Below are positions 47,775 through 59,836 of a DNA stretch of 64,000 bases, in pieces. Every line of letters begins with the position of its first letter. Positions within the stretch are counted from its first letter, which is position 1. The DNA is taken from positions 11,125,806 through 11,189,805 of the forward strand of contig CM055092.1 of NCBI GenBank assembly GCA_029204225.1. The letters are read 5' to 3'. A program made the translations under genes and the position numbers. Source of the DNA: Diphasiastrum complanatum (taxonomy: Eukaryota; Streptophyta; Lycopodiopsida; Lycopodiales; Lycopodiaceae). Below the pieces are notes generated by a model. That model did not search any database. It was not told the origin of the DNA and was given only the letters and a program-made list of their open reading frames with translations.

Positions 47775-48743
47775 ATGGCTCTCCATTATATCAAGATGAA
47801 TGTCTCTAATGAGATTTTGAGAGAGATTGGTGCTTGTACTTTGGCCAATGATGCTTGGGATGCTCTCAAAGCAATCTATGAGGCCAAAAATACCTCTAGG
47901 CTCCTCACTCTTAGAAATCAAATATTCCAAAGTTGTCAAAAGAGTGATGAGAGTGCCACTAATTATGTTTTGAGAGTGAAAGACATTCATAGAGAGCTTA
48001 ATTGTTTTGGAGATTCCATAAAGCAAAGTGAGCTAGTCCAAGTCATACTTAATGGCTTGAGAGATGAGTATGAGAACCTTGTCCAATCCTATGCTATCAA
48101 GGAGGAGCTACTAACCTTGGAAGCTTTGCAAGGAGTGCTAATAGCTGAAGAATCAAGGCATGAGAACAAGCTATTAAGGATGGACAAATTATCTATTATG
48201 CCTTCTGAAGGAATCAAGAAGTTTATATATATTGCAAGTGATCAAGAGTGCAAAATTGAAGGAGTACGGACTATTTCCTTGAAGCTTGCATCAAAAGTTC
48301 TATCTCTTCACGAGGTTCTTCTTGTTCCCAAGCTGACAAAGAATCTTATAAGTGTTGGCCAATTACTTGATGGTGGCCTTGATGTCAATTTCCATATTGA
48401 CAACTGTGTGATCAAGAAGGATGGGGAGATCCTTGCACATGGATCTAGATTTGAAGGCATCTACAAATTGGATCCAAGAGAGAGTGCAAAATCTTTTGAT
48501 GTTTCTTATGAATCCAAGCATTCAAAGGAGGATGATCACACAAGATGCACATGTTTATATCTTCTCTCTTCAAGATTTATGGTGCATGATTATTTCCTAT
48601 TATTCAAAGCATATCTTGAGATGGAATTCTCATTGAAGATCAAAGCTTTGAGGAGAGATGGAGCTCTTGGAGGAAATACACCATATGAAGTATTATTCAA
48701 GAAGCCTAAGGTTGATTATCTTAGTGTCTTTGGAGGTTCTTGA
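47775..48743 (+). CDS. Fused gag-protease-integrase remnant ORF of Element C
   Basis: A 322-codon open frame. Residues 1-130 are a Copia capsid core (ACTLANDAWDALKAIYE, LLTLRNQIF, YVLRVKDIHRELNCFG, VILNGLRDEYENLVQSY). After about 150 it moves without a zinc knuckle or DSGAT into protease/gag-pre-integrase sequence (VLLVPKLTKNLISVGQLLDGG). It then goes to short integrase pieces (LKIKALRRDG, NTPYEVLFKKPKVDYLSVFG). At least three deletions must have happened, all leaving the frame open. The true gag start lies upstream (MASMGSFLLESS near 47594) and is separated by stops at about 47691 and 47735. Confidence 0.7.
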   Translation: MALHYIKMNVSNEILREIGACTLANDAWDALKAIYEAKNTSRLLTLRNQIFQSCQKSDESATNYVLRVKDIHRELNCFGDSIKQSELVQVILNGLRDEYENLVQSYAIKEELLTLEALQGVLIAEESRHENKLLRMDKLSIMPSEGIKKFIYIASDQECKIEGVRTISLKLASKVLSLHEVLLVPKLTKNLISVGQLLDGGLDVNFHIDNCVIKKDGEILAHGSRFEGIYKLDPRESAKSFDVSYESKHSKEDDHTRCTCLYLLSSRFMVHDYFLLFKAYLEMEFSLKIKALRRDGALGGNTPYEVLFKKPKVDYLSVFGGS

Positions 48744-48787
48744 TTTGCACATATTCCCTTGGAAACAAGGAGGAAAGATGATCCAAG

Positions 48788-49233
48788 CCAATCAAAAGTG
48801 AGGGATGTTGCATCACACATCCAATAGGATTAGAGAGGCTATGTTTAAGAATCCAGCATGGATCTCCACAAGTTTCTATATGTACTTTCATTTCCTTCAT
48901 TAATGTAAGAGAGATCTATGAGTTTTTTGAGTCAATTTGGAGAATTTTCAATTTTGCTTGTATGGTCTTCTCTCTCTAGATGAGCCCAAAAGTGGTATTT
49001 TCTCTCTCTACTCGAGGAGAGGAGCTTGTTGGGACTTAGTTTACTTCATGAAGTCTTCCACATGTGTGAAACACCATTTGGTAACGAATGAATGCATGTA
49101 GAATGGTCTTTTTGCCTTCGATCTTGTCATTGATCTTGGAAATTTCAATCAATAGGTGATCTATAATGCATGAGCCAAGCTTAGGAGATCAATTTCACAC
49201 ATTAGGACATTCCCACATGTGTGAATTTTCACA
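48788..49233 (+). repeat. Element C 3' LTR, truncated
   Basis: Corresponds to 46406-46860 of the 5' LTR with small differences, including a 12-nt gap near 48850. It ends TTTTCACA and is followed by the right CTTCT. Confidence 0.88.
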
Positions 49234-49238
49234 CTTCT

Positions 49239-49700
49239 CATTGTTGAATTTTAAAATTTTGCAGTCCCTAATAAGATGGCCAATTCTCTTATAGTATTTG
49301 CAGAATAGGCTCTGCTTTGGCTGGAATGATGAAGACTCAAAATTCAACCCTAGACCATAATTCGACCCTGAGGAAAAATTCGACCCAGAGTGAAAATCCG
49401 ACCCAGACTCCATGTTGCTCCTTTTGTCAGGATAATCTGACTTGTAGATCTATTTGATCTAAACTTTTGATTTTTGGAATATAGAAGTTGAGGATCCGAC
49501 CCTGAGCTTGAAGAGGTTGCAGATTTTATGACTTCTCTTGTAGAACCATCGAAATTACTCTTGAAAGAGTGAGGTGCTCCTGGGTCAAAATTTCCAAGAT
49601 GCAATTTTCATAGGCTTCAGGTAGACTCTATAATAGAGTCATAACATCATGAGAATTTTCAGTAATTGAGCCAGTTGTAGCCATTTGCTCTAGAAGGGTT
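49239..49700 (-). pseudogene. Copia D gag C-terminus and zinc knuckle
   Basis: The minus strand reads SLPEAYENCIL (capsid end, near 49620), then a Ser/Gly/Asn-rich repeat (GSD/GSN units). The knuckle CKYYKRIGHLIRDC follows near 49290-49250, with the second Cys replaced by Tyr. It links in order to the protease at 46026 across Element C. Confidence 0.75.
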
Positions 49701-51180
49701 ATACAAGTGAATACATTAAAATGCACATACATGTGCGGTGGTCCCAAGTACACTATATGTGCCATGTGGACTGATATCACAGACAATGATTCGATGTGCT
49801 ATGTCCATGTCCACTGCTTTTGCCACTTTCTCTACTATACCCACATAACGCAATGAGTGCAGAAGACAAACCACGCGAGAATCTCACATGGTCTTCGATT
49901 AGTATATTCCAATATGGCACATCACCATCAAATCCGATTACCTCATGGCCTGTCGGAAGATCAATAAATATTGCATCCACTCACCACCCGCACTCTCTCC
50001 CAAATCTCCAACAAGGACTTTTACAGAATTCTCTCATGTGCAAAAAATCAACATCATCTACAATGTCTTGTTTGATGCAGCCACCAAACTACAAGTGGAA
50101 TAATGCTCTCCACTAGAGGTCACCATCAAAAGGTGGCTTACTCCACTTTCTTTAAGAGAGGTCTACTTGCATTTATTACTTTGCCTAGACATACTAGTTC
50201 CTACATGGTCATTCCATCTTTAGGGATTCACCATTTTGTTTGTTGCTTTCAACATTCTCAATTGAAGAGGCCAGCTTTGCTACGGATGCTTTACCTACAA
50301 TATCTATTAAGAGTTCGAAAGTGAAAAAAACATTTGATCAATGTTCAACAAGTCCCTTTGAGCTCTATGCCAGGCCACTAGGATGCCATCTAAGGAGCTC
50401 TCTTGCTTATTTAAGAGACTCCCTCTTTGAGAAGAGAAGTTTTTTTGTGTAATGTATCTACTCCATGCTGAAATGAGAAGAGCCTCCACGAGTTTGGTGC
50501 ATCCTTAGAGCTCTTTGATCATGCTTGTTTCTTGAGTGATGCATTCATGATCTTGCCCTTCCATCCTTTGTGTGTGGTTGTGGATAGTAGAGTGGATTAG
50601 CTTTCTTGCTTTCCTAGAGTGGATTAGATCCCCTTTCTTGCTTGTGGATTAATGTAGGAATCAGCATTCAGGTAAACTAGATAGGCTGGATCTGTGGTGT
50701 AAATCTTGCATATCTTCTTACAATCCAGTTCTTGATTGTTCTTGGGGTGTCCAACAATCAAGAAATATGTGTTTCTTGATTCTTGGACTTCTAAAATGCT
50801 GTTAGATTAGTTTCTTGTTTCAGTTCTGTGGATTAATGCAAGTGTAGTATAGTTTAGGATCTGATTCAATTTCGTCTTGCAACATGAAAGTAGGATTTCA
50901 TGGCATTGCAACCATTCTTCACGCTGATTTCCTGGTTGAATGCCTGACCTGCATGTTTTGGTTTAAAACATGTGATTTCAGTGCAAGAGTGACCAATCCG
51001 ATTGTCCTCTAACAAGCAGGAAACTTAGAAAACGTAGATACTTTTCTTCTACCTGATTTGGGCTTGAAACAAAACCTGAACATCCAAGAAATGCCCAAAA
51101 AGCCTGATAACAAGCAGAACCATTCTTGAAAATATCAGAAGCAAGAAATAGATGCCAACAGATCCTTTAGAGCAGGGGAT
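49701..51180. other. No clear gene
   Basis: Sequence at 49780-50450 has ORFs of 60-106 codons on both strands without recognisable motifs. 50500-51180 may be an unreadable 5' part of Copia E. Confidence 0.4.
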
Positions 51181-51183
51181 CTG

Positions 51184-51901
51184 TCAACAGGCTACTCTCC
51201 AGATCAGAAGGCATACAAGCTCTACAGCCTGGACAATCAGCAAGCATTCATGAACAGAAATGTCATTTTTCTGGAAGACCAATTTTTTGACCACAAAGAG
51301 AAAGTTACAGCAAAATTTGACCCAAGGGTCGAACAAACAAAAATCCGACCCGAGGGTCGAAAATCAAAAAATCGATACTAACTCAGAAAAATGAGTCAGA
51401 ATCTCAACAGATCAAATCACATCAGAGGATCAAATTTCAACCAAAAAGGACAAATCGACCCAGACAGCCTCCATTCCGGTTTATGGATGATCCAGCCTGT
51501 TACTTTTTGTAGGAATCAAATACAACATCTGAGGCAAAGTCAACTACTGATGCTGACCAGTGCAAAGTAGCAAAGGACAACAAATCTGCATTTTTTAAAC
51601 GAGAATGGTTTATATCCAAACTCAGCAAACTCGAATTTTCATTTCAAGTCTGTATCGGATTTTTTCATCAACTCCACTCTTTATGTAGATGATACTCTAC
51701 TATTCAGTATCAATCTGAATCTGGTGAAGGATCAAAAATGCAAGTCAGCCAACTGCTATCACAAAGTAACAAAATCGACCCAATAGAACAAATCTGATGG
51801 CAGCAGATTACTTCACAACGGCTCTGGCAAAAGAGCACCAGCTCAAATTCAACGACAAGTTAAATTTGAAGATCAAAGTTTTTCAGCATCCACAGGGGAG
51901 T
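51184..51901 (+). pseudogene. Copia E integrase tail and RT scrap
   Basis: TGYSPDQKAYKLYSLDNQQ then NRNVIFLEDQFFD (51184-51290) is the integrase C-terminus. The reading frame runs on to 51380 through DPR and RPEGR, encoded by GACCC/GGGTC repeats. LYVDDTLLFS near 51688-51717 is the RT active-site box, still with YVDD. Everything between is deleted. ACAGGGGAG at 51893-51901 is the polypurine tract. Confidence 0.75.
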
Positions 51902-52999
51902 GTTGGAATTTGATGCTCATCCTCAAATCCATTTGTTAAAATCCAGTATTGAATTTTTCTGACCCAATGTCAAGCCTAACAAATAGAGATTTTCTGACCC
52001 TATCGGATCAGGGTGGAATTATACATACGTCTTTGACCCTGGATTGGGTTGAATCAGGTCTGATTTTTTCGACCCTAGAAAATTCGACCCTGACTATATT
52101 TTTGACCTAATGTAAAATCGATCCTTTGTATATTTTCGATACTTTGTAAAATCGATATTGTCGGTCTAAAATCTGACCCAACGACTTTGTGTTGACAGTC
52201 CGCCTACATTCCACATACTGTTATAGTTATGAGGCGGTTGTAATAACTATAGAAGAAGTAGTTGTAGATATTTTGAGTAAATCAAGATAAGTATCTTCAT
52301 CAGAAAACTTCTTCAAAGATTATGATAAGGTTTGTGATCATGTGTATTATATAGAAAAAGAACCACTACCCCAACCATAAATGCTCCAGCAAAGCTCACT
52401 CCAAAGTACCTACTAACAGATCAAACAATGGAATTGTGTTCCACCAAATTTCTCTTCCATGATGTGTACCTGTCTTATAGGATTGAAAATGCTCATTTGT
52501 ATCCAAATTCTTAATAGAAAACAAATGTATGACAAGGAATAAATGACTTTATACTTTTTCTCTCTCCACAAGAATAAGATCCAAAATGCACTCTCCCTAA
52601 CAAGAGTAATACATCAATATAGAGATTTAACACATGGCAAAAAGGCCAACATTATTGGTGCACAATTCTCTATGTATAGGTGATCATAGAACTGATCTAA
52701 AAGCCAATTCTATAAAAGAGAAAACAGATTCCAGCGTCATGAATTCTCAAAAATGTAACTTGAAAATGGTACGAAACTTCTCATTTTTTTTTCAAGAAAA
52801 TCTATTCTCAACATGATTCTAAGGTGTAGACAACCATAATTCATGCTATAAACATGAATTTCAGATCTGTCCCTCTTTCAGAAATAAGAATCCAATTCAT
52901 CACTTAAATTTGAACCCATTAATGTTTGCATTTGCAAACAACTATGGACAACAAATACACATGAAACAATCATAAACAACTTATGAAGTTTCCTGTGGA
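51902..52999 (+). repeat. Copia E 3' LTR (start only) and unassigned DNA
   Basis: The LTR starts TGTTGGAATTTG right after the polypurine tract. CTGACCC, TCGACCC and TTGACCC words recur eight or more times from 51960 to 52190. The LTR end cannot be placed. Nothing else is recognised up to 53000. Confidence 0.5.
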
Positions 53000-53640
53000 G
53001 ATTATGAGTGATCTCGGCACTCATTTTGTCAATGAAACTATTAAAGTGTTGGAAGAAAATTATCTATCATAGATCGATCTAATACACTGTATTATCCATG
53101 CAAAAATGGTCCAGTAGAATCCTCCACTAAGATTTTGTGCAACATTCTTACAAGAAAGTTGAAGCCAGTAAATCAAATTGGGAGCATAAGTTATGTGCCA
53201 CACTTTGGGCGTTTTGAATCGTATATAAAGTTACTACTAACCGAATACCTTTCCAACTAGTCTATGGGCAAAATGTTGTGATGCTGATTGAATCTCTTGT
53301 ACTATCTTTACGGATCGCTGCAACGGAACGTTTGGATGGAACATGATCATTATAGTTGCGATATGAAGCTTTACACAGATTTTGTGAAACATCATTGATG
53401 GCAGTTCATGCGCTGCCTATGGAAAAGTCAAGGTCTAAGGCTTGGCATCATCCAAGATTGCTTAAAACATATCTCAACGCTGGAGATTTGGTGCTAATGT
53501 ACAAATCGAAGCTGATCAAAGAAAAATTGAAGTTTGCAAGAGAATGTCCTTGTTGCCTCAAAGATACTTTGTCATTTGGACCAATAATTTTGGAATATTT
53601 GGATGAAACACGCTTAGATACTCCCATTAATGGCACTCGA
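53000..53640 (+). pseudogene. Gypsy integrase fragment
   Basis: PVEIMSDLGTHFVNETIKVLEE near 53000 holds the second catalytic Asp of the integrase core. A damaged VESTNKILCNILRKL-like stretch, LCATLWA and PFQLVYGQNVVM follow. The open part 53356-53646 continues with RSKAWHHPRLLKTYLNAGDLVLMYKSKL, typical of the C-terminal domain of Ty3/Gypsy integrases. Several stops break it. Confidence 0.75.
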
Positions 53641-56600
53641 TTATGAAAGTAATGGCAACCTGAACTTCCTACTTAGTCCGTGCTTGGGAATTTTTTCAAA
53701 TTGTTTATTTTTCTACTTTGATATATTTCATTAGTTATTTTCTATTTATTTTGAAAAAGATATTTGAAAAAAAAATGAAAAAATATCAAACATAAATAAA
53801 AATAAAAAGATATTAAAAGTTGAATTTTGGAAAAACAGTTGAGTTTCAAGCAAAAAATGGCCAAAACTCACAAAAATTGTTATTTTTTTAATCAAACAAT
53901 CAAACCAACCTTCGTAGAGGTTACCATCAGTTTCACACAATACAATTTGTTTAAATTGAGCTCTACGAGCGTTACTTTGCATCAAAAGACCAAGAAACTC
54001 AGATTTGCAACAGTTCAACTCAATGGAAACATAGGAACCCTCGTAGGACATCAAAATATCATTATGAACCTTCTTTGACCTGACATATGGGATCAGAGCA
54101 TCAAATTTGACTTTGACAAGGTTGAAACCGAAATTTTATTAATTGCAGTACCTATGCAAAGGTTGTCATTTTGTGAAGGTTAAACCCTCACAACACCTTC
54201 AAAACCTTCATTAAGCTGGTAGTTGACTCATGATTAACCCTCGTAGAAGTTTTTGGGAACTTGTCTCATAGTACTCCATAGGCTTGTGTAGTTTTTTTCT
54301 AGAACTGATTTGCCAAAATGGAGCTTTGTCTAATAGGCTACCCAAAAACCCTCTATATAAGTTTGGAATTCAATTCATTTTGCACAATGCTAGCGGAACT
54401 CTTGCATAATTTTTTCCTAAAAATTTTCTGAAACTAAAAGCCAGCCTTCCTACACTCATTACTAGCCTTCTACCATACATTCCATCATGTCTAAACAACT
54501 GTAAACTTCTATGACTCATCTAATTCCACTGATACAAACATCCAAAATCACTTATCCGAAGGCCTATTCCTCCACAGCATGACAATTTGGCCATGATCCA
54601 TAAACTAGAGTTTTTGATGGCATTAAGTAGTCCAAACACTTCCCTCTTGATTCAGAGAAGCAATCAACATCCCTTCATATAAATTGCTCTATTGTATCAT
54701 GTCAATATCTTTCGAACATCATCATATTGATCCCATTATAGATAGATTTGTATATAAAGTCAATGAGCCATTTTCATTCAATTTACTCACTCTCACATAT
54801 GTGATACAAGCTCACGATGGAAAAAGAATGCATACTACCATCTAGGCATGTTCTTGTAATAACTCTATTTGTCATATGTTTTTCCCACTTCTTTATTTGC
54901 ATTTAATTATTACCTTTGAGTAGGTCAATAACGTTTTGTCTAACTATTAATGTGGGAGATCTAACTTCTTAGCATCAAGGGAGGTGATGTTCATGTTATG
55001 AATACAAGGAGGCTTTATTAGAGAAATAGAGCTTGCCTAAATTGCACTATTACATCTAAAAACAAACACTGTTATATATTATATTTTGTGTCTGGGGCAA
55101 ATCACTAGCATACAATGGTAGCTTTGTCAAAATAAAGTATTGTAGAAGAGCATGAGGTTCAACATCTCATAGTAAGATGGCAAGAAGATTTCCTTTGGAG
55201 TGACAACAAATTTCTAGAACTACCCTCACATTTGCCTAGAATCCTTGTTACCTTGTGTAAGACATTGCTATCCTAGTAGATAAATAGAAACACGAAATTC
55301 ATGCGTTGAAATCAAATATGATATATCACCAAAATTTTGATGGTTGGCTTTTTTGTGGGTCAAGCGAATACATGCAATGTTGAGCATTCATGTTTGGAAG
55401 CTAGCAAAGATTTGCAACATAAATCTATTCTCTATTGCAGGAGCTACAAACATGATGGGACTCCTTATACCACTACTTAAAGTATAATGAAATGTATAGG
55501 TAGTACTTATGACACACATTTTAAACAGAATTGGAAAAAAGATGTTCATGCAAGAGCACAAGGCTGCTTAATCTAAAAGCCAACTCCATTTCAAGATAAA
55601 TATAATGTCAATGTTGAAACAACAAACATGTAACACTCAACAAACAACATAAACAACTCAATAAAAAATAGACACTCGAAGGAAATGAAGGTAGCTATAT
55701 TGTAGGGAGGGAAATGAACTCAAACCAACTTCCCTCATCTTTTGAGCAACATATTGTTGGCTAGTATCATATTTTGGATGTCTAATTTATAGGGCTGAAT
55801 AATATGCCTAAACAACAAACAAACCATCAAAAAATATGCTTACAAAGACTATTGTATTCCTTACAAGGAGGTTAATTTGCAATACTAGATGTATTTAATT
55901 TTTCAATATTATTGTTTAATCAAATTGCATCGAGTTAAAAAAATGACGAGTTACTGATTGATTATTATTTGATGGATGTATAAGAAAGATTCTGAAAATA
56001 CTTGCAATGTTGCTTACAGCAAGATTCAAAAATGGCTTTGGAAATGTCTATGCTTATTCAAATGCATTGATACTACTAACCTGCACTATTTTGGTGGACA
56101 TACAAAACAAGTTAAAAGTATATATCTATTTAATATCTTTTAGCCAAATCTTTCAAACCCTAAATGAGCGTGGTGGTTGTTATACTCAAAAGCATGACAA
56201 GCCCAAAAGTTAACATGAAGTTATCCATTGGGTACCAATTGCCACATAGGGGCAAAAGCAAAAGTGGTTACTTGGACCTAGGGACCTTGCTTGGCATGTT
56301 GAGTTGTCGGGAACAACTTTCAAAAAATGGACCAATGGCATAACTAGGATTCAAACTAGCCCTTGCAGCACCCCATTTAACACTTACCAACCATATGTAA
56401 AATAGAGGTGGTCTATTGCTCTTCATCTCACTTGCCAAGGCTTAAAATATGGGTGGCAAGAGAAAGATCCAGGCAAAGGGCAACCACTAATGTGAAACCA
56501 CCCTTAATTTTAAATGTTGTGTTCCATACATACAAAACAAGCTTAATATTACTAACATAAATTTTTTCATTTTCAACAAATTCCATCAAGCACTTAATTA

Positions 56601-57846
56601 GCATTTAGTCTACATAAACCATTGAACTTGGTGAACTTCGGCTGCCTAACTAGCTACTTAGAGCTCAACAATGTAAGAAAATTGTTTTGGCCATCATTCA
56701 ACTGGACTCTAGGAGTCGTGGTGGTTGCATATTGTGAAAACTCCCCTGAAAGCTTCAACAACCTTTCTGATTGCTACACGCAAAAGGAAATAGCTAAGAA
56801 CCTTCAAATAGGTAAGAGTAATGACATAAGATAACAACATAGTACAGAACTGTTTGGAAATCAAGAGTTTTTTGTGACGAAAGCTTGCCAACGATAGACT
56901 AAGCAAATGTGGCAATGGACAACCACTTGAGTCAAGGCTAGAAAAGCACTTCTCTAAAAAAATGTGCAAAATGCATCTGGCAACTTAGCATTCTCTTTTA
57001 CAAGTTCTTTTAGAGGAAAACCATTTAAATTGCCTTCTAAAACAACTTATGCCTCAAGCTTGTCCTTATTGAACTGGCAGTGAACCATCAAGTGCCATGA
57101 CTAAAAAAGCACGTCTCTATTGTCTGCTATTGTCTTTAGCACTTAGGTATTTTTCTTGTTCACAAAAAACTCGTACATAAATATGAAGCAGATGCCTTGA
57201 AAACCTATTATGTTGTTTCTTGCCTCAAAATAAGTTGCAGCAAATATGATTTAATTGCATCTGAAAGCCAAAATAGAATCAAACCATAGATGTAGACCAC
57301 ATTCCAGAACGTGAATCGAAACGCAGATTACGATCCAAAACATGATCCGAGATTTCCTATTAGGATTTCCCATGAAGCAAATTTTTGTTTCTTCTTTTGG
57401 TGCCAATTTGGATATCAGGTTAAAGGTGTTTTCAAGAGCGATTAAGTTACCTAGCTTGCATGAGTTTCAAGAGGAGTGTGGTCCAATTTTGGGTCATTAA
57501 GTGATTCGTTATCGAACATCTTTATTTTTGTATTATGTCAAATGAAATCACATGGAACCGTATTGAACGACAGCAAACCGACAACAATTATGAAGCATAA
57601 ACACCCATCTCAGAGCTTGTGACAAAAACATGAATCAGCTCAACCTGATCAACAAAATGTGAGTACATCATACAAAAATTATTCATCGAAACGCGTTTCA
57701 AACAAAAAAAAAAACGCATTTGAAATGCCCCATTCGAAATGAGCCCATTTTGAAACGTGTTTCTTACATAAAAAACGCAAATTTTTTTTGTTTTTTTGCG
57801 CAGTCCTGAGAGATGACATAAACAGAGTTTTGCACGATAGAGGAGC
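53641..57846. other. Long stretch without recognisable genes
   Basis: AT-rich. (C)CTTCGTAGA/CCCTCGTAG words recur at about 53910, 54038 and 54238. ORFs reach about 102 codons only in A/T-biased sequence and show no motif. Confidence 0.45.
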
Positions 57847-57849
57847 CCA

Positions 57850-57898
<49 letters not shown>
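57847..57898. repeat. (GT)n/(GA)n compound microsatellite
   Basis: About 14 GT units followed by about 11 GA units, the same arrangement as at 14487-14541. Confidence 0.95.
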
Positions 57899-57899
<1 letters not shown>

Positions 57900-58737
57900 A
57901 TGTGTTGTGTGTAAATTGAAAATTGTAATATGTATTTCAATTTTTTGATCATTGGTAAGTCGAAATTGGTCATGACTCACGTACGACTCACTACGTGTGA
58001 ACTTTGAAACACTTGCCACTCAGCACTGTGAACCAAGGACTTTCAACTCAACCTTGTATGGCTGTATCTAGTTTCTACAAGTGTATACATTATGATCACC
58101 TATTTATGGGGTCCCATAGATGATAGGTTCCAAATTAGGGCTAGGGTGTATAAGATAAGGGCTAGGAAATGGGCATTGGGCATCGAAGTGTGATTGTTGA
58201 CATGTTATCGAGTACCTACTGCCATGTGGCAAGGGGCATGCAAACCCTCACAAGCTAAACTTCTTGCTCTCTTACAAGACTGTAAAGATGATGATGGTCG
58301 TGTCTTTGCATACTTCCAAAATTTGAATGCACTTGAGCATGGTTCTCAAGGGCCATAAGCTTTGTGCTGGCTGAACATATTCTCGCAACCTAAGAACCTA
58401 TCTTTGACAATATCAATAACTGACTGAGGAAAGCGACCATACACAGTTTCTTCTCTGGAAATTGCATTTTCTAGAGCATTCTCATGAAATTGGATGTATC
58501 TACTTGGTACTAGGAAAGAGATTGAGAGATTGAACTATGGCGATGGCGTGAAGGGCAGCAGCTAGCGCTAGTATAATTCAGATCATGTAAGGGAAGTGCA
58601 GTGATGGTGTGCTGGGGGATGAAGGAGAGAAGGAGATGGGAGATGATAACGTGAGTTGAGAGAAAGAGATAGATGGGATGTGAGAGAGCGGAGAAAGGGA
58701 GTTGGGAGGTCGACGAGAGAGAGAGAGACAGGGGACG

Positions 58738-58738
<1 letters not shown>

Positions 58739-58788
<50 letters not shown>
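58739..58788. repeat. (GA)n microsatellite
   Basis: About 50 bp of GA within a longer purine-rich tract (from 58618). Confidence 0.95.
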
Positions 58789-58791
<3 letters not shown>

Positions 58792-58800
58792 GTCTTGATT

Positions 58801-58855
58801 TTTAGAATTTTTAGGTTTTTAGGTTAGGGTTTTAGGGTTAGGGTTTTTTAGGGTC
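58801..58855. repeat. Interstitial telomere-like tract
   Basis: Degenerate TTTAGGG/TTAGGG units in a row (TTTTAGGTTTTTAGG, TTAGGGTTTTAGGG, TTAGGGTTTTTTAGGG), immediately after the GA array. Short interstitial telomere motifs are common in plant genomes. Confidence 0.75.
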
Positions 58856-59561
58856 AGGATTTTGAGATGAAAAATAGCAATATATCAGATTTGCAGCAAC
58901 TTGTGAAGCAGTAATAAGCATTAACAAAAACGAGTGAGTGAGAGTTTGTTTATAAATTCTAATAGCATCACTTTGTCAAGAAAAGGTGCACAGGTTCCTT
59001 TCAAGCCCATAAAGCGCACATAAACTCAAAATTTAATCCACAGCATACTACAAAGACCATATCCTCATAATGTATTTGAAAGCTTCCACATGTTAAGAAA
59101 GGTCTCTCTCATTTTGGTATGAAGAATCCAGCAATAAAAAAACCAAGTTCAAAAAAAAATAAAGAAAAATTCCTGTTCTTGCATAAACCAAGCCATGATA
59201 GTGTTCTACTTCACATAAAATCAATAAAGAAAGAGAACAGAGAACAAAAATGTAGAGCCATTGTGCCCTGTGGAAAAGAGAAGGCATTACTAACCTCAGG
59301 CTTTGTGAGCAAGAAAATTATCCATTTGCCAGAAGCTACAAAATCAGCATGTAAAAGGAAAAAATGTTCCCTAGTCTTTTCTGCTCTATAGCTTTAGGAT
59401 GGATGACCCAGAATGACCAATGGGTATAACTGCAAGCTGACGGCTCAGACAAGCCATTTTCAGATGTGCTTACTTCTTTACAAGAAAGGCTTTTTTGCCA
59501 TTTATACAGATGGCCCACATCTGATCTGATGATGGTGATTGATTCTAACCTGAACTCAATG
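58856..59561. other. Unassigned; possible 3' region of the next gene
   Basis: No ORF with a recognised family. The part near 59500 may be 3' untranslated sequence of the minus-strand exon at 59562-59836. Confidence 0.4.
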
Positions 59562-59836
59562 TTATCTTTTACGTTTCCCTACTGCATGAGATTTGGCTCG
59601 CTCTAGCTTCCCTCTAGTCCTTGGAAAACTCATATTGTTTTTCTGTTTATTATGAAAGTTCTTGAGCGTCTTTGCTGCGACACTGCTTAAAATAGACGGC
59701 AGCTTGACTTCACTATGTGAATAGTTGCTTCTACTGCTATTGCTGGTACGTGGGATGCCTATATTGTCTTCTTTAGAAAAAATGGGACAGGTACTTACAA
59801 TGGTCCTGGTCTCTGCATCTTCATAGCTCACAATAT
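59562..59836 (-). CDS. Probable terminal exon of an unidentified gene
   Basis: The minus-strand frame is open from a strong acceptor-like site (TTTTGTGTAG|AT at 59836) to TAA (59562-59564), about 91 codons. It has no ATG of its own near the start, as expected of an internal or last exon. The product is Ser-rich in its first half (ETRTIVSTCPIFSKEDN), then KLPSILSSVAAKTLKNFHNK. It ends in a strongly basic tail (RTRGKLERAKSHAVGKRKR), which could be a nuclear-localisation signal. No family is recognised. Upstream exons are not visible in the 4 kb to the right. Confidence 0.4.

Larger units (their letters stand above)
46032..49233 (+). mobile_element. Element C: internally deleted non-autonomous Copia
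   Basis: A 5' LTR (46032-46860), a tRNA-Met primer site, an internal ORF fused from gag, protease and integrase scraps, and a 3' LTR that lacks about its first 374 bp (48788-49233). CTTCT target duplications flank it. RT, RNase H and polypurine tract are absent, removed by a deletion that also took the left part of the 3' LTR. Confidence 0.88.
44677..49700 (-). mobile_element. Copia D, split by Element C
   Basis: Gag, zinc knuckle, protease, gag-pre-integrase and integrase read in order on the minus strand from about 49700 to 44677, except for 46032-49233, which is a separate insertion. No LTR, primer site or RT is seen at either end. Confidence 0.85.
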
